From: Bacteroidales bacterium
GTDB lineage: Bacteria > Bacteroidota > Bacteroidia > Bacteroidales > Cfx3-03
DNA: 43,080 nucleotides
Assembly: GCA_023251485.1 (NCBI GenBank)
Contig: JAHEYR010000005.1
Coordinates: 1 to 43,080 of the forward strand
Direction of reading: 5' to 3'
Every line of letters starts with the position of its first letter. Position 1 is the first letter of the stretch. The notes below the pieces were generated by a model. The model did not search any database. It was not told where the DNA came from and was given only the letters and a program-made list of their open reading frames with translations. Shown piece after piece: positions 11,102 through 19,970 of the stretch. The position numbers and the translations under genes were made by a program.

Positions 11102-11206
11102 AGCGATAGAACTAAATAGATTTTAAATACAAAAATAATAAGATGTTTTAAAAAACACATACCGACGGATTCAGAATGATCTGGAATTTTCAACAAAAAG
11201 ATAGGA

Positions 11207-11548
11207 TCAGCCACCTGCCTTCTTGACTTTATACTCCATCTTCTGAAGTAACTCCATCACTTTATCACGAAAGTCGCCTTGAATAATAATTTCACCGTCT
11301 TTGGCCGTTCCACCAACACCACATTTAGTCTTCAAGACCTTACCTAAATCAGCAAGATCTTGATCTTTACCAACAAATCCGGTAATTAAGGTTACTTTCT
11401 TTCCTCCTCGTTGCTTTTTATCAAGCATGACTCTTAAATCTTGTTTAGAAGGAGGTAATGTATCAGGAGTAGCGTCGTTTTGAAATTGATATTTATAATC
11501 AGGGTTTGTCGAATAGACAATTCCTACAGGATTTGTTTTTTTTGCCAT
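11207..11548 (-). CDS. Translation initiation factor SUI1 family protein (YciH-like)
   Basis: 113 aa; [47 protein letters not shown]. Confidence 0.9.
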   Translation of the reverse strand: MAKKTNPVGIVYSTNPDYKYQFQNDATPDTLPPSKQDLRVMLDKKQRGGKKVTLITGFVGKDQDLADLGKVLKTKCGVGGTAKDGEIIIQGDFRDKVMELLQKMEYKVKKAGG

Positions 11549-11559
11549 GACTATTGTGT

Positions 11560-12444
11560 TTAAGGGATAATGACATTCAACGAATGTGGATTAATAGAAA
11601 AATGCAATGGCCCTTTCATTGAAACAGGCTCTCCATCAATATTCACTATCAATGATTTTTTCGTATTTACTATAACATCCTTGGCTTTAATAATATTAAC
11701 GAAGGTCGATCGATGCACCTGTTTGATAAATAAAAGAGGTGCAGTGAAAGGAATAGAATAAAGCGGAATCTTCTGAACAATACAAATATCCATTAATCCA
11801 TCGTCGACACGTGCATTAGGAGCGATACTCGTATTATAACCGAACTGATCGGAGTTGGCAAAACTTATAAATAGCGCCTTATGTTTTTCCGAATTGCCAT
11901 CGATAGACAATTTATACTCCTGAGGTTTGTAATAATAATATTCGGACGAGACAATATTAAGATAGGTTCTGAAACCTCTTGTCGTATTACCTGCAAACTT
12001 TTCAGCAACAAATGCATCAAAGCCAATACCTGCTATGCTTAAATACGGAATATTATTTACTTTAATCGTATCCATATTCAGCAATTGCATTTTATTGATT
12101 ACAGAAATAGCCTGACCCATTTCCAGGGGAATATTCAAATGACGCGCTAAACCATTACCTGATCCTGCCGGGATAATCCCCAAAACAGTGTCGGTGTTTA
12201 TTAGTTCGCCGGCAACTTCATTTAATGTACCATCTCCGCCCACTGCAACGACAACATCAACTTTATTTTTCACAGCCTCTCTGCTTAGCTCAGATGCATG
12301 TCGCGCATATTGGGTAATCTCAATATGAGGATCAAATATTGTTGTATCTATAAATTCAGAAACCAAAGAAGTAAATTCCTCAGCAGAATTATGGCGTGGA
12401 CCAGAAGCGGGATTTACGATAAATAAAACTCGTTTCTTTCTCAT
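11560..12444 (-). CDS. Diacylglycerol kinase family lipid kinase (YegS/DagK-like)
   Basis: 294 aa; [38 protein letters not shown]. Confidence 0.92.
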   Translation of the reverse strand: MRKKRVLFIVNPASGPRHNSAEEFTSLVSEFIDTTIFDPHIEITQYARHASELSREAVKNKVDVVVAVGGDGTLNEVAGELINTDTVLGIIPAGSGNGLARHLNIPLEMGQAISVINKMQLLNMDTIKVNNIPYLSIAGIGFDAFVAEKFAGNTTRGFRTYLNIVSSEYYYYKPQEYKLSIDGNSEKHKALFISFANSDQFGYNTSIAPNARVDDGLMDICIVQKIPLYSIPFTAPLLFIKQVHRSTFVNIIKAKDVIVNTKKSLIVNIDGEPVSMKGPLHFSINPHSLNVIIP

Positions 12445-12448
12445 TTTT

Positions 12449-14395
12449 TTATTTACTAACCACCAGTTTGTTATTGATCATTCTGGAGTTATATTGTTGA
12501 ATAACAGCCTTTAAAATCTTTTCCATATCAACAGCTTTTTCCCGTTTGATATTTATCAGATTCTTTTTTAATAGAGGATCCGTTTTATAATCAAATAGTC
12601 CCTGACTCATTTTCCCATCAAACTCTAACGCATAATCACCCTGAACAATCTGGTAATTATCGTTGATAAAGGTAACATTTATCTTGAGTGCTGTTGAATC
12701 AAAAACAGAGTGTCCAAACGAAATAACTTTCCCTTTATATTTCAGGTAATCTAGCACTGAAGGCAAAACATCAACCTGTTGAACGACTTCCTCGTGATAT
12801 CCTTTAAGGTTTCCGCCGGGCTTGAAAAACAAGACAGGAACCTGGAACTCACCAACTCTGCTTTTGTATTCAGGGAGGTCGCCTTCTGAAGTATGATCGG
12901 CAGTAATCACAAAAAGCGTGTTTTTATACCATGGCATTTTAGATACGGTCTTAAAAAACTTTCTGACAGCAAAATCCGAATACATCACGCTCTCCTGGAT
13001 AGGCAGGTTTCCCTTTCTAAACTTCCCCTTGTATTCCACCGGAATGGAATATGGATGATGAGATGACAGCGTAAAAATAGAAGAGAAGAACGGAGTTTTG
13101 AATTCATTCATTTTATTTGCAGCATATTGCAAAAAATGCTCATCCCAGATACCCCATTTCCCATCAAAATCTTTTTCGTTGTTATATTCTGTTCGGCCAT
13201 AGTAAGCAGTAAAACCGGCTGATTTAGTAAAGTCATCAAAACCCATCGTGCCATTTGTGCCGCCATGAAAGAAGGCAGAGTAATATCCTTGCTGGTTTAA
13301 AATACTGGCAAGACTATTTATTTTATTAGCATTATATTTTGAAGTGATAAAATCACCTGAAATCAAATTAGGGATACCTGTTAAGACTGCCGGCACTCCT
13401 TCGATAGTTCTTTTACCATTAGCAAAACCTTTATAAGCAAGACACTTGCCAACCAGTGAATCGAGAAACGGCGTAAATCCCTGATATTTCCCATTCTGTA
13501 TTCCCTTGTTAAACACCCCAAAATGTTCGGCAGAAAAGCTCTCCAGAATGAGTACTACAACATTTTGCTTACTAAAACGAGCCGTATCAGCTGGATTTAA
13601 TGGAAATGATTGCTCAGGGTTATAAATTTTTTCAACTTCTTTATCCGAATAATATTCGGGGTTGACCAGCCCATTGCCTTCAACACTCTTCAATATTGTA
13701 AACGTAGTATTCAAGACTACCGGTGCATTCAATGGATCGGCCATGCGACTGGCTGTAATAGGACTTATGGGGCGCAGTTGAAAACCGCCTCTCATGCCGA
13801 TGACTGCAAGACCGCTAATAGCCAACATCAGTATAAGCTGACTAGCAAAATAGATTAGGGGTTTCTGATAATTATATGCTCGTTTGTAGTTAAATCGTTT
13901 TGAAACAACCACTAGAAACGTAACCATCAGAATACAAATCACAAAGACATACCAAAAGTCTTTTATAAACATTGGAATCTCTGCTAAGATATCATGTCCT
14001 CCGCCTAAACCGAAAAAGTTAAAGATATCGGCTCCTGTTCTTTTAAGCGAGAACCTGTAAAAAACCATATCGGCAAGATTCGCAAGAAGACCTAACGAAT
14101 TTATCACAACAAAAAGCGTAAGTAATACCTTTTGATACGATTCTCTCTTTTTAAAACTAAATGGGAGTATGAGTAATACTATAATAGGAAGGTTTATAAA
14201 CAGAATGGCTGAGATATCAAACCGTAAGCCATAAAACATGCATTGTAAAAGCCGTCCAAAATTTATCGAGGGAAACAAGCCTGAATTTAAAGAATAAAAT
14301 AATATTCTACAGATAGAATATAATACTAATATCGAGAGGAATCTTACGGACCAAACGAGAAAAAGATTTGATGAAGTAAATTTAGTTCTGAGCAT
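12449..14395 (-). CDS. LTA synthase family / phosphoglycerol transferase-like sulfatase-fold protein
   Basis: 648 aa; N-terminal TMs, VVLILESFSAEHFG, ANGKRTIEGVPAVLTGIPNL, ITADHTSEGD. Confidence 0.9.
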   Translation of the reverse strand: MLRTKFTSSNLFLVWSVRFLSILVLYSICRILFYSLNSGLFPSINFGRLLQCMFYGLRFDISAILFINLPIIVLLILPFSFKKRESYQKVLLTLFVVINSLGLLANLADMVFYRFSLKRTGADIFNFFGLGGGHDILAEIPMFIKDFWYVFVICILMVTFLVVVSKRFNYKRAYNYQKPLIYFASQLILMLAISGLAVIGMRGGFQLRPISPITASRMADPLNAPVVLNTTFTILKSVEGNGLVNPEYYSDKEVEKIYNPEQSFPLNPADTARFSKQNVVVLILESFSAEHFGVFNKGIQNGKYQGFTPFLDSLVGKCLAYKGFANGKRTIEGVPAVLTGIPNLISGDFITSKYNANKINSLASILNQQGYYSAFFHGGTNGTMGFDDFTKSAGFTAYYGRTEYNNEKDFDGKWGIWDEHFLQYAANKMNEFKTPFFSSIFTLSSHHPYSIPVEYKGKFRKGNLPIQESVMYSDFAVRKFFKTVSKMPWYKNTLFVITADHTSEGDLPEYKSRVGEFQVPVLFFKPGGNLKGYHEEVVQQVDVLPSVLDYLKYKGKVISFGHSVFDSTALKINVTFINDNYQIVQGDYALEFDGKMSQGLFDYKTDPLLKKNLINIKREKAVDMEKILKAVIQQYNSRMINNKLVVSK

Positions 14396-14669
14396 CGTTT
14401 AAATTATTGGTACAAAAATAAGAAATGTTCGGGATCTTATGAGGTTTAAATAACCCACCTACAAATATATTGGGGATTTTTTCCCCAAATATTTGACTTC
14501 TTCCACACACTTATTTGTGTAAAAAAAACCTTTATTTCAACATATATTCTATTGATTTACAATTTTATAAATGTTAAAAATTCTAAAAAAATCACACTGG
14601 ATACGAACGAATAAAAATTAAACACCCATTTATTATTAAAAAAATACATGGTTTTTTTATTGAAAGCAC

Positions 14670-14698
14670 TTGCATTTTATCAATAGTGCGTATATTTG
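14670..14698 (+). promoter_or_regulatory. Bacteroidota-type promoter (TTG, 18 bp, TATATTTG)
   Basis: TTG at 14670-14672 and TATATTTG at 14691-14698, 34 bp before the ATG at 14732. Confidence 0.65.
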
Positions 14699-14731
14699 TG
14701 CCGAATATTAACCAACAACAAAATTTAAAAA

Positions 14732-14959
14732 ATGAAGAAGTTATTTGTTCTCGTTTCAGTAGTAGCATTATTTGCTGCAGTAGCTTGTAAATCAAACACT
14801 CCTAGTGCTGAGCAATTAAAAGCTGATAGCATCAAGAAAGCTGACAGCATCGCTGCTGTTATGGCTGCTGACACTACTAAGAAAGTAGATTCAACTGTTA
14901 AGGATACTGCTGCTAAGAAAGTAGAAGCTGCTAAACCTGAAGCAAAAAAGAAAAAGTAA
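14732..14959 (+). CDS. Small low-complexity lipoprotein, Lys/Ala/Asp-rich
   Basis: MKKLFVLVSVVALFAAVACKS signal/lipobox; KADSIKKADSI repeats; flanked by promoter and terminator. Confidence 0.75.
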   Translation: MKKLFVLVSVVALFAAVACKSNTPSAEQLKADSIKKADSIAAVMAADTTKKVDSTVKDTAAKKVEAAKPEAKKKK

Positions 14960-14990
14960 GAAATCCCCTTTAGGAATTTCTTTATAAAAA

Positions 14991-15020
14991 GAGAAGTTGG
15001 AAACAACTTCTCTTTTTTTT
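14991..15020 (+). terminator. Rho-independent terminator
   Basis: gagaagttg-gaaa-caacttctc followed by eight T. Confidence 0.9.
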
Positions 15021-15300
15021 GTCTCCTGTTTTTTGGAATAAAAAGGAATCAGTCGAAAAAGTTGGGGAGCGTTCGTTTTATCTTTCTAATCTTAGAGAGA
15101 ATTCCAATAGCGTAAAATCATTATCTGCAACTTATTAATGGATATAAAAAATCAACGCTCGCTTATCTTTATTGAGTATCTTTGTGTTTGACTTTTAAAA
15201 CCAGATCTATGGTTTTATCCTGTTTTTAAAACGATCTTTTTTAAAACAGCAGGACGCTCAATACGTCTGAAATTCCAACCTAATCATTTTTCGATTCTCT

Positions 15301-15512
15301 CCATAAACAGATGATAAATCGTTTCTATATCACTCATAAAAGGAAGGGTCTGTCCATAGTTTGTCCATACTTAGTCCATAGTTTCTCCATACTTTGTCCA
15401 TACTTATAAGATATGGAGTAACTATGGACAAACCTTCGACAAGGTGTCGACAAAGTTTTGACAACCCCATCTGTTTAGGGGAGACGTATCATCCTTTTAT
15501 CATCTGCATAAG
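15301..15512. repeat. Long imperfect palindrome with core of 5 + 5 oppositely oriented 11-bp units (array 15351-15463)
   Basis: Left units TGTCCATAGTT/TGTCCATACTT/AGTCCATAGTT/TCTCCATACTT/TGTCCATACTT; hinge ATA; right units AGATATGGAGT/AACTATGGACA/AACCTTCGACA/AGGTGTCGACA/AAGTTTTGACA; equidistant arms CAGATGATAAA (15308-15318) and TTTATCATCTG (15496-15506). Confidence 0.9.
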
Positions 15513-15567
15513 ATAGGTAATGAAGTTTTTTGAATTAAAATTTATCAGGGGAAGAGGCTATCGTGCT

Positions 15568-15597
15568 CGTCAATAAAGCAGCTCTAATTTATTGACG
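15568..15597. repeat. Perfect 10-bp stem hairpin (cgtcaataaa / tttattgacg)
   Basis: Arms 15568-15577 and 15588-15597, 10-nt loop. Confidence 0.8.
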
Positions 15598-15621
15598 TTT
15601 ATCTAGGTTTTTATCAAAAAA

Positions 15622-15657
15622 GAAATAATCAGATTTCAAGAAAAAATAGATTATTTC
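15622..15657. repeat. Perfect 9-bp stem hairpin (gaaataatc / gattatttc)
   Basis: Arms 15622-15630 and 15649-15657. Confidence 0.65.
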
Positions 15658-15692
15658 AGAAATTAGTCTTATCAAAGGTATAACTTTTTTGC

Positions 15693-15782
15693 ATCAGTCA
15701 GAATCATTTTATAGGATCAATTTATTTTAGGATGATTCGTGCTCCACAACTATTCTGACTGATCCATAAAGTTATGGAGCAC
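15693..15782. repeat. Interlocked inverted repeats with A-B-A'-B' order
   Basis: A atcagtcagaat 15693-15704 / A' attctgactgat 15752-15763 (perfect); B gtgctccacaac 15739-15750 / B' gttatggagcac 15771-15782 (11/12). Confidence 0.75.
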
Positions 15783-16005
15783 TACACATTATATTTTGTA
15801 AATCGAACTTCAAGAAAAAGTAGCGTTTTAGCTACTAATAAAACAACGAGAATCGTCTATGAGATGAAAGGTTTTACATGCTTTCAAATGTGCCTGTAAT
15901 GAGTATCCGGATAATTCATTAAACGACATAATGAATGGAGTTGCCGATTATTGTATTAAAATGCTGAAAATGGAGCTAAAGCCTCAAAATATGGAATAAA
16001 CTCTG

Positions 16006-16013
16006 TAATTTTG
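16006..16013 (+). promoter_or_regulatory. Putative -7 box TAATTTTG upstream of porin gene
   Basis: TAnnTTTG match; implies translation start at 16037 rather than 16019. Confidence 0.45.
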
Positions 16014-16036
16014 TACCCATGCATAAAATCATTTCA

Positions 16037-17974
16037 ATGGCATTCATCAAGAATTATCTGATGATAGCTTTTATAGCTATTTCAACATTCGTTTCTGCGC
16101 AAAATAAAGATAGTAAGGTACAAACGGTTCAATCGGCTTCGCGTAAGCAGATCAAACCGACTGTAATAGACAAAGACTCATTACGGGTTTTATATTCTCT
16201 TGACAAGACTGATTCATTAAAGACTACTACTTATTACAGAATTGACACACTGGTTGAAAACTTTCAACATTACAATCCGCTATTACAACCCAACAATCCA
16301 ATGGCTTCACAAGGCAACATTGGACAAGCATCTTATCCACTAATATACAATTCTACATCCCCAAATGGATTTGACTTTGGGCGCCATTCTTTCGACCCGT
16401 TTATCTATACTCCTGCCAATCTTATTTATTATATCCCCAAACATCCTTATACGGTTCTTAATTATGTCTCAGGAAAAGGAAAAGAACAATTATTTAGAGT
16501 CACACATAGCCAATCGCTTCGTAAAGGTCTGTATTTGAGTGTCGACTATAATTTAACAAACTCTGTCGGCATCTATGACAAGGAAGGGACAAATGAATAT
16601 GCTTTAGGTATTTCTCTTAATTTTATACGTCCCGATCTCCGTTATCAGGGGAAAATAAATTTCACAAATAACTATCTCAAAGTTCAAGAGAATGGTGGTT
16701 TAGCTGATTTGTCTATTTTCGAAGACAACAAAGAACCAAACCGAACACTCATCCAAACTAATCTAACGAATGCCCGCAACTATATTCATCAAACGGGTGC
16801 ATCTATTCATCATACCTTCTATCTGGGGAAATTAAAAGCTCCCCGTCCGGGCACCTCCTTTTGGGATATGCTTGTGAACACCTTTAACGCAGGAACGATT
16901 GGACATATCTTCCAGTATGATGTTAGAATAGACAAATATATCGACACAACCCGTGTCAGCAAACTTTATCCGACAGTAACAGCAGATCAACCACTTCCGT
17001 CGGATTCCATCAAATTCTCGAGGATTAACAACACCTTCTATTGGACCAATCAACGAGATAGCAGCTTACAGGTGCTTACTTTAAAGTTTGGTATCAATTA
17101 TGAATTAGTAAATGTAGGCGTATTAAAAAAAGGATATACATTTAACCAAACAACGCCTTTTGGACAATTCAGTCTGAATGCAGGTAAAAATATTGAGGCT
17201 TTTGCGAGATTAAGTCTCACCACAGGAGGATATAACGACAAAGACTATCACTATTCCGGAGGAATCCGGACCCATTTTGGTCAAGGACCTCGTAAGCAAA
17301 TTGTCTTTGAAGGAGAGATCTATAGAAACCAAACCGAACCCGGTTATTTCTATCATTATTATAATTCAAACCGGTACACCTGGAATAATTCACTGACGAA
17401 AACAAAAACTTCAGGCATAAGGGCAAAAGCTGAGATATTCGGACTATTTGTCTCTGCCAATTTCTTCAACTTAAGTGATTTTGTTTACCTTGATACGGCA
17501 AGTATTGCCAAACAAAGTGATCAAACAGCCAACATACTTCAGCTAAGTGCTGATTATAGCCTTCATCTTGGGGGTCTTACCTTCAGAAATGTATTTAACT
17601 GGCAAAACATTGCGGGAACTAATTACATCAGATTACCACAGATGATTCTCAACTCCATGTTATCATACCGTGCAGATCTATTTAAAAAGGCCATAACAGC
17701 AGAAACCGGTATTGAGATGCTCTACACCTCTTCATATAAAGGAAACGCCTACAATCCTGCGCTGGGCATGTACAGACTGCAAGACAACACCTCAATTGGG
17801 GATTATCCCTACATGGACGTATTTGCGAACCTAAAAGTTAAGAGAACCCGCATCTTCCTGAAATACCAACATGTTAATGCAGGGATGATGAAATACCGGT
17901 ATTATTTTGTTCCGGGTTATCCACAGAATGATGCTGCCTTTAAATTTGGATTCTCCTGGATCTTCTTCGATTAA
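16037..17974 (+). CDS. Putative outer-membrane porin (Bacteroidota beta-barrel family)
   Basis: About 645 aa, signal peptide MAFIKNYLMIAFIAISTFVSAQ, alternating beta-barrel pattern, aromatic C-terminus FKFGFSWIFFD; start adjusted from 16019. Confidence 0.75.
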   Translation: MAFIKNYLMIAFIAISTFVSAQNKDSKVQTVQSASRKQIKPTVIDKDSLRVLYSLDKTDSLKTTTYYRIDTLVENFQHYNPLLQPNNPMASQGNIGQASYPLIYNSTSPNGFDFGRHSFDPFIYTPANLIYYIPKHPYTVLNYVSGKGKEQLFRVTHSQSLRKGLYLSVDYNLTNSVGIYDKEGTNEYALGISLNFIRPDLRYQGKINFTNNYLKVQENGGLADLSIFEDNKEPNRTLIQTNLTNARNYIHQTGASIHHTFYLGKLKAPRPGTSFWDMLVNTFNAGTIGHIFQYDVRIDKYIDTTRVSKLYPTVTADQPLPSDSIKFSRINNTFYWTNQRDSSLQVLTLKFGINYELVNVGVLKKGYTFNQTTPFGQFSLNAGKNIEAFARLSLTTGGYNDKDYHYSGGIRTHFGQGPRKQIVFEGEIYRNQTEPGYFYHYYNSNRYTWNNSLTKTKTSGIRAKAEIFGLFVSANFFNLSDFVYLDTASIAKQSDQTANILQLSADYSLHLGGLTFRNVFNWQNIAGTNYIRLPQMILNSMLSYRADLFKKAITAETGIEMLYTSSYKGNAYNPALGMYRLQDNTSIGDYPYMDVFANLKVKRTRIFLKYQHVNAGMMKYRYYFVPGYPQNDAAFKFGFSWIFFD

Positions 17975-18771
17975 GCATAGAAATCTCTTTGGCGCAATGC
18001 CTCAAATGCAATGATGGCGGTAGCTGTAGCAACATTAAGAGAATCGTGCTTACCCAGCATTGGAATGATGACAGATTGATCAACTGCATCTAACCATTTC
18101 GCAGTCAATCCATCAGCTTCTGTCCCCATCACTATTGCACAAGGACCTGTCATATCAATCTTGTGATAGTTCTCGGTTGCTGTTAGAGCAGCGGCAACCG
18201 ATTTAATATGATGTTCTTTAAGCCATTCTAACGCTTGTTCGGTTGAACATGCAACTACCTGCTTTGTAAAGACACACCCTATACTTGAGCGAATAACATT
18301 GGGATTATAAATATCCGTCAATGGATCGCAAATGATAACGGCATCAGCCCTCGAAGCATCTGCTGTTCTAAGAATAGCACCAAGGTTACCAGGTTTTTCT
18401 ACTCCTTCCAGAATAATGACTAATGGAGATGTTGAAAGATGTATGTCGGCCAGCGTTTTATGAACAGCAGAAGCCATCAAGACTAAGCCATCCGAACTTT
18501 CACGATAAGCCATTTTGGCAAATACCTCTTTACTTACTTCGATTAGCAGATCGCTTTTTATCATTGAAAGCACTTCACGACTTTCACTATTTAAATGATC
18601 ATCACAATAAAACAAAGAGACCGGCTCTAAATCTGCTTCAATAGCCCAACGAATTTCACGACTACCCTCAACGATAATCAGGTTCTGTTTTTTCCTTTCC
18701 TTCGACTTCTGTTGAAGTAGTACCACCTGCTTAATTCGTGGATTTTGAAGACTTGTAATTCTCTCAGCCAT
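17971..18771 (-). CDS. TrmH/SpoU family RNA methyltransferase
   Basis: 266 aa; VILEGVEKPGNLGAILRTADA, IVMGTEADGLTAKWLDAVDQSVIIPMLGKHDSLNVATATAI. Confidence 0.93.
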   Translation of the reverse strand: MAERITSLQNPRIKQVVLLQQKSKERKKQNLIIVEGSREIRWAIEADLEPVSLFYCDDHLNSESREVLSMIKSDLLIEVSKEVFAKMAYRESSDGLVLMASAVHKTLADIHLSTSPLVIILEGVEKPGNLGAILRTADASRADAVIICDPLTDIYNPNVIRSSIGCVFTKQVVACSTEQALEWLKEHHIKSVAAALTATENYHKIDMTGPCAIVMGTEADGLTAKWLDAVDQSVIIPMLGKHDSLNVATATAIIAFEALRQRDFYA

Positions 18772-18953
18772 TTTATATCATTAAACGATACAAAAATACA
18801 AGATGTTTCGAAGCAATCAATCAAAGCTTTTCAAAAACCGAGTAAATAGATTGAGGGAGCCAATAAACGAATGGGATATCATTAAAAGAAGCTAAAGACG
18901 CTGAAGAATACTACGATACAGAAACCATAACGCCTTTTCTTGCTTTCTCAGGC

Positions 18954-19175
18954 TTAGGTCTTTAATGTCTTCTGCCCATTTTTCAACATAATAAGGGCTT
19001 TCTCTGCTCTTGTCTGTCGTGTTGCCTCTTGCTTTGCCGACCCTACCCAGTCGCAATATCCACGTTTATACGACTTTGATAAACTTTCGAAAAAATCTTT
19101 AGCCTCTTTATTCGCTTCGAGTAATTCTTCAAGTTCAACGGGGATACCTTCTATATGTTCTCCTTTTTGTAACAT
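18954..19175 (-). CDS. YdeI/OmpD-associated (OmdA) family small protein
   Basis: 73 aa; IPVELEELLEANKEAKDFFESLSKSYKRGYCDWVGSAKQEATRQTRAEKAL. Confidence 0.7.
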   Translation of the reverse strand: MLQKGEHIEGIPVELEELLEANKEAKDFFESLSKSYKRGYCDWVGSAKQEATRQTRAEKALIMLKNGQKTLKT

Positions 19176-19271
19176 CAGTTTATTTTTTATTCGTTCATCT
19201 TATACAGTTGTAAAGATATTAATTATTCAGTTCTTACTAATTCCAGAATCATGTTTTGCAATCTAAAATTC

Positions 19272-19346
19272 CATCATTTCGACCGAAGGGAGAAACCGCT
19301 TCACAATCAAAGGTCTGAAAGATTTCTCCCTTCGGTCGAAATGACG
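19272..19346. repeat. REP-like inverted repeat (CRTCATTTCGACCGAAGGGAGAAA)
   Basis: Arms 19272-19295 and 19323-19346 complementary at 23/24 positions, 27-nt loop; related copy at 792-869. Confidence 0.85.
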
Positions 19347-19412
19347 ACTACTATTGCAGTTGAATTAACAATATAAGTAATGCGAAATCTTACTGACTAA
19401 TCTAAAAATAGG

Positions 19413-19447
19413 CAAGCCTGATAAATCGGTTAAACTTATCAGGCTTG
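19413..19447 (-). terminator. Rho-independent terminator after PepSY-like gene
   Basis: 12-bp perfect stem caagcctgataa / ttatcaggcttg just downstream of the gene on - strand. Confidence 0.65.
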
Positions 19448-19470
19448 TCAAAAAGATTACACGAAACTAA

Positions 19471-19926
19471 TTAGTTTTTGTTCTTAACAAGAAGATTACC
19501 ATTGGCATCAAATATTAAGTCACTCGATTTACCTTTCAAGGTAATCTCGGCTTCATACGTCACTTTGTTTTTACTGTCGATGGTTTTGGCAGCTTCTGTA
19601 ATTTTATGCTTCGGGAAATTTTTAGCAACATAGTCTAAAACTGCTTTTGGAAGGTCCTTTGTTTTTAGAGTAGTTTCAACTTCTAACCGTTTACCTGTTT
19701 TGTCGTAATTAGCTGAAGTCTCTACTCCATTTAATTTGAATTCAGCCTCAAAATCATTCTTTTCCGGACCCCAGCTTACTTTTTTCACAGAAGGGTAGTC
19801 TTTTTGAAAAGCTGCTTTTACAGCTGCAGGAACTTTTGTATTTCCCTTTTCTTCTTTTTCGGTCTTTTGAGCCATTACTGATAGGCCAAACAGACCTACA
19901 AGCATAATCATGAGTAGTTTTTTCAT
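19471..19926 (-). CDS. PepSY-like putative periplasmic protein
   Basis: Signal peptide MKKLLMIMLVGLFGLSVMAQ; two repeats of VPAAVKAAFQKDYPSVKKVSWGPEKNDFEAEF type; start adjusted from 19956. Confidence 0.8.
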   Translation of the reverse strand: MKKLLMIMLVGLFGLSVMAQKTEKEEKGNTKVPAAVKAAFQKDYPSVKKVSWGPEKNDFEAEFKLNGVETSANYDKTGKRLEVETTLKTKDLPKAVLDYVAKNFPKHKITEAAKTIDSKNKVTYEAEITLKGKSSDLIFDANGNLLVKNKN

Positions 19927-19970
19927 TTTGCGTTCTATTTTAAAGTAATAGATCAAAATTAAAACTCAAT

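Noticed and set aside
14725-15006. 93-aa ORF antisense to the small lipoprotein
   Set aside because: Mirrors the low-complexity coding sequence and overlaps the terminator; sense ORF has promoter, signal peptide and terminator.
15351-15463. CRISPR array interpretation of the tandem units
   Set aside because: Units are 11 bp, contiguous without spacers, inverted half-way, and no cas genes are nearby.
15301-15512. Insertion sequence or intact transposon
   Set aside because: No transposase ORF in or near either palindrome and no clear target-site duplication seen; a non-autonomous element remains possible.
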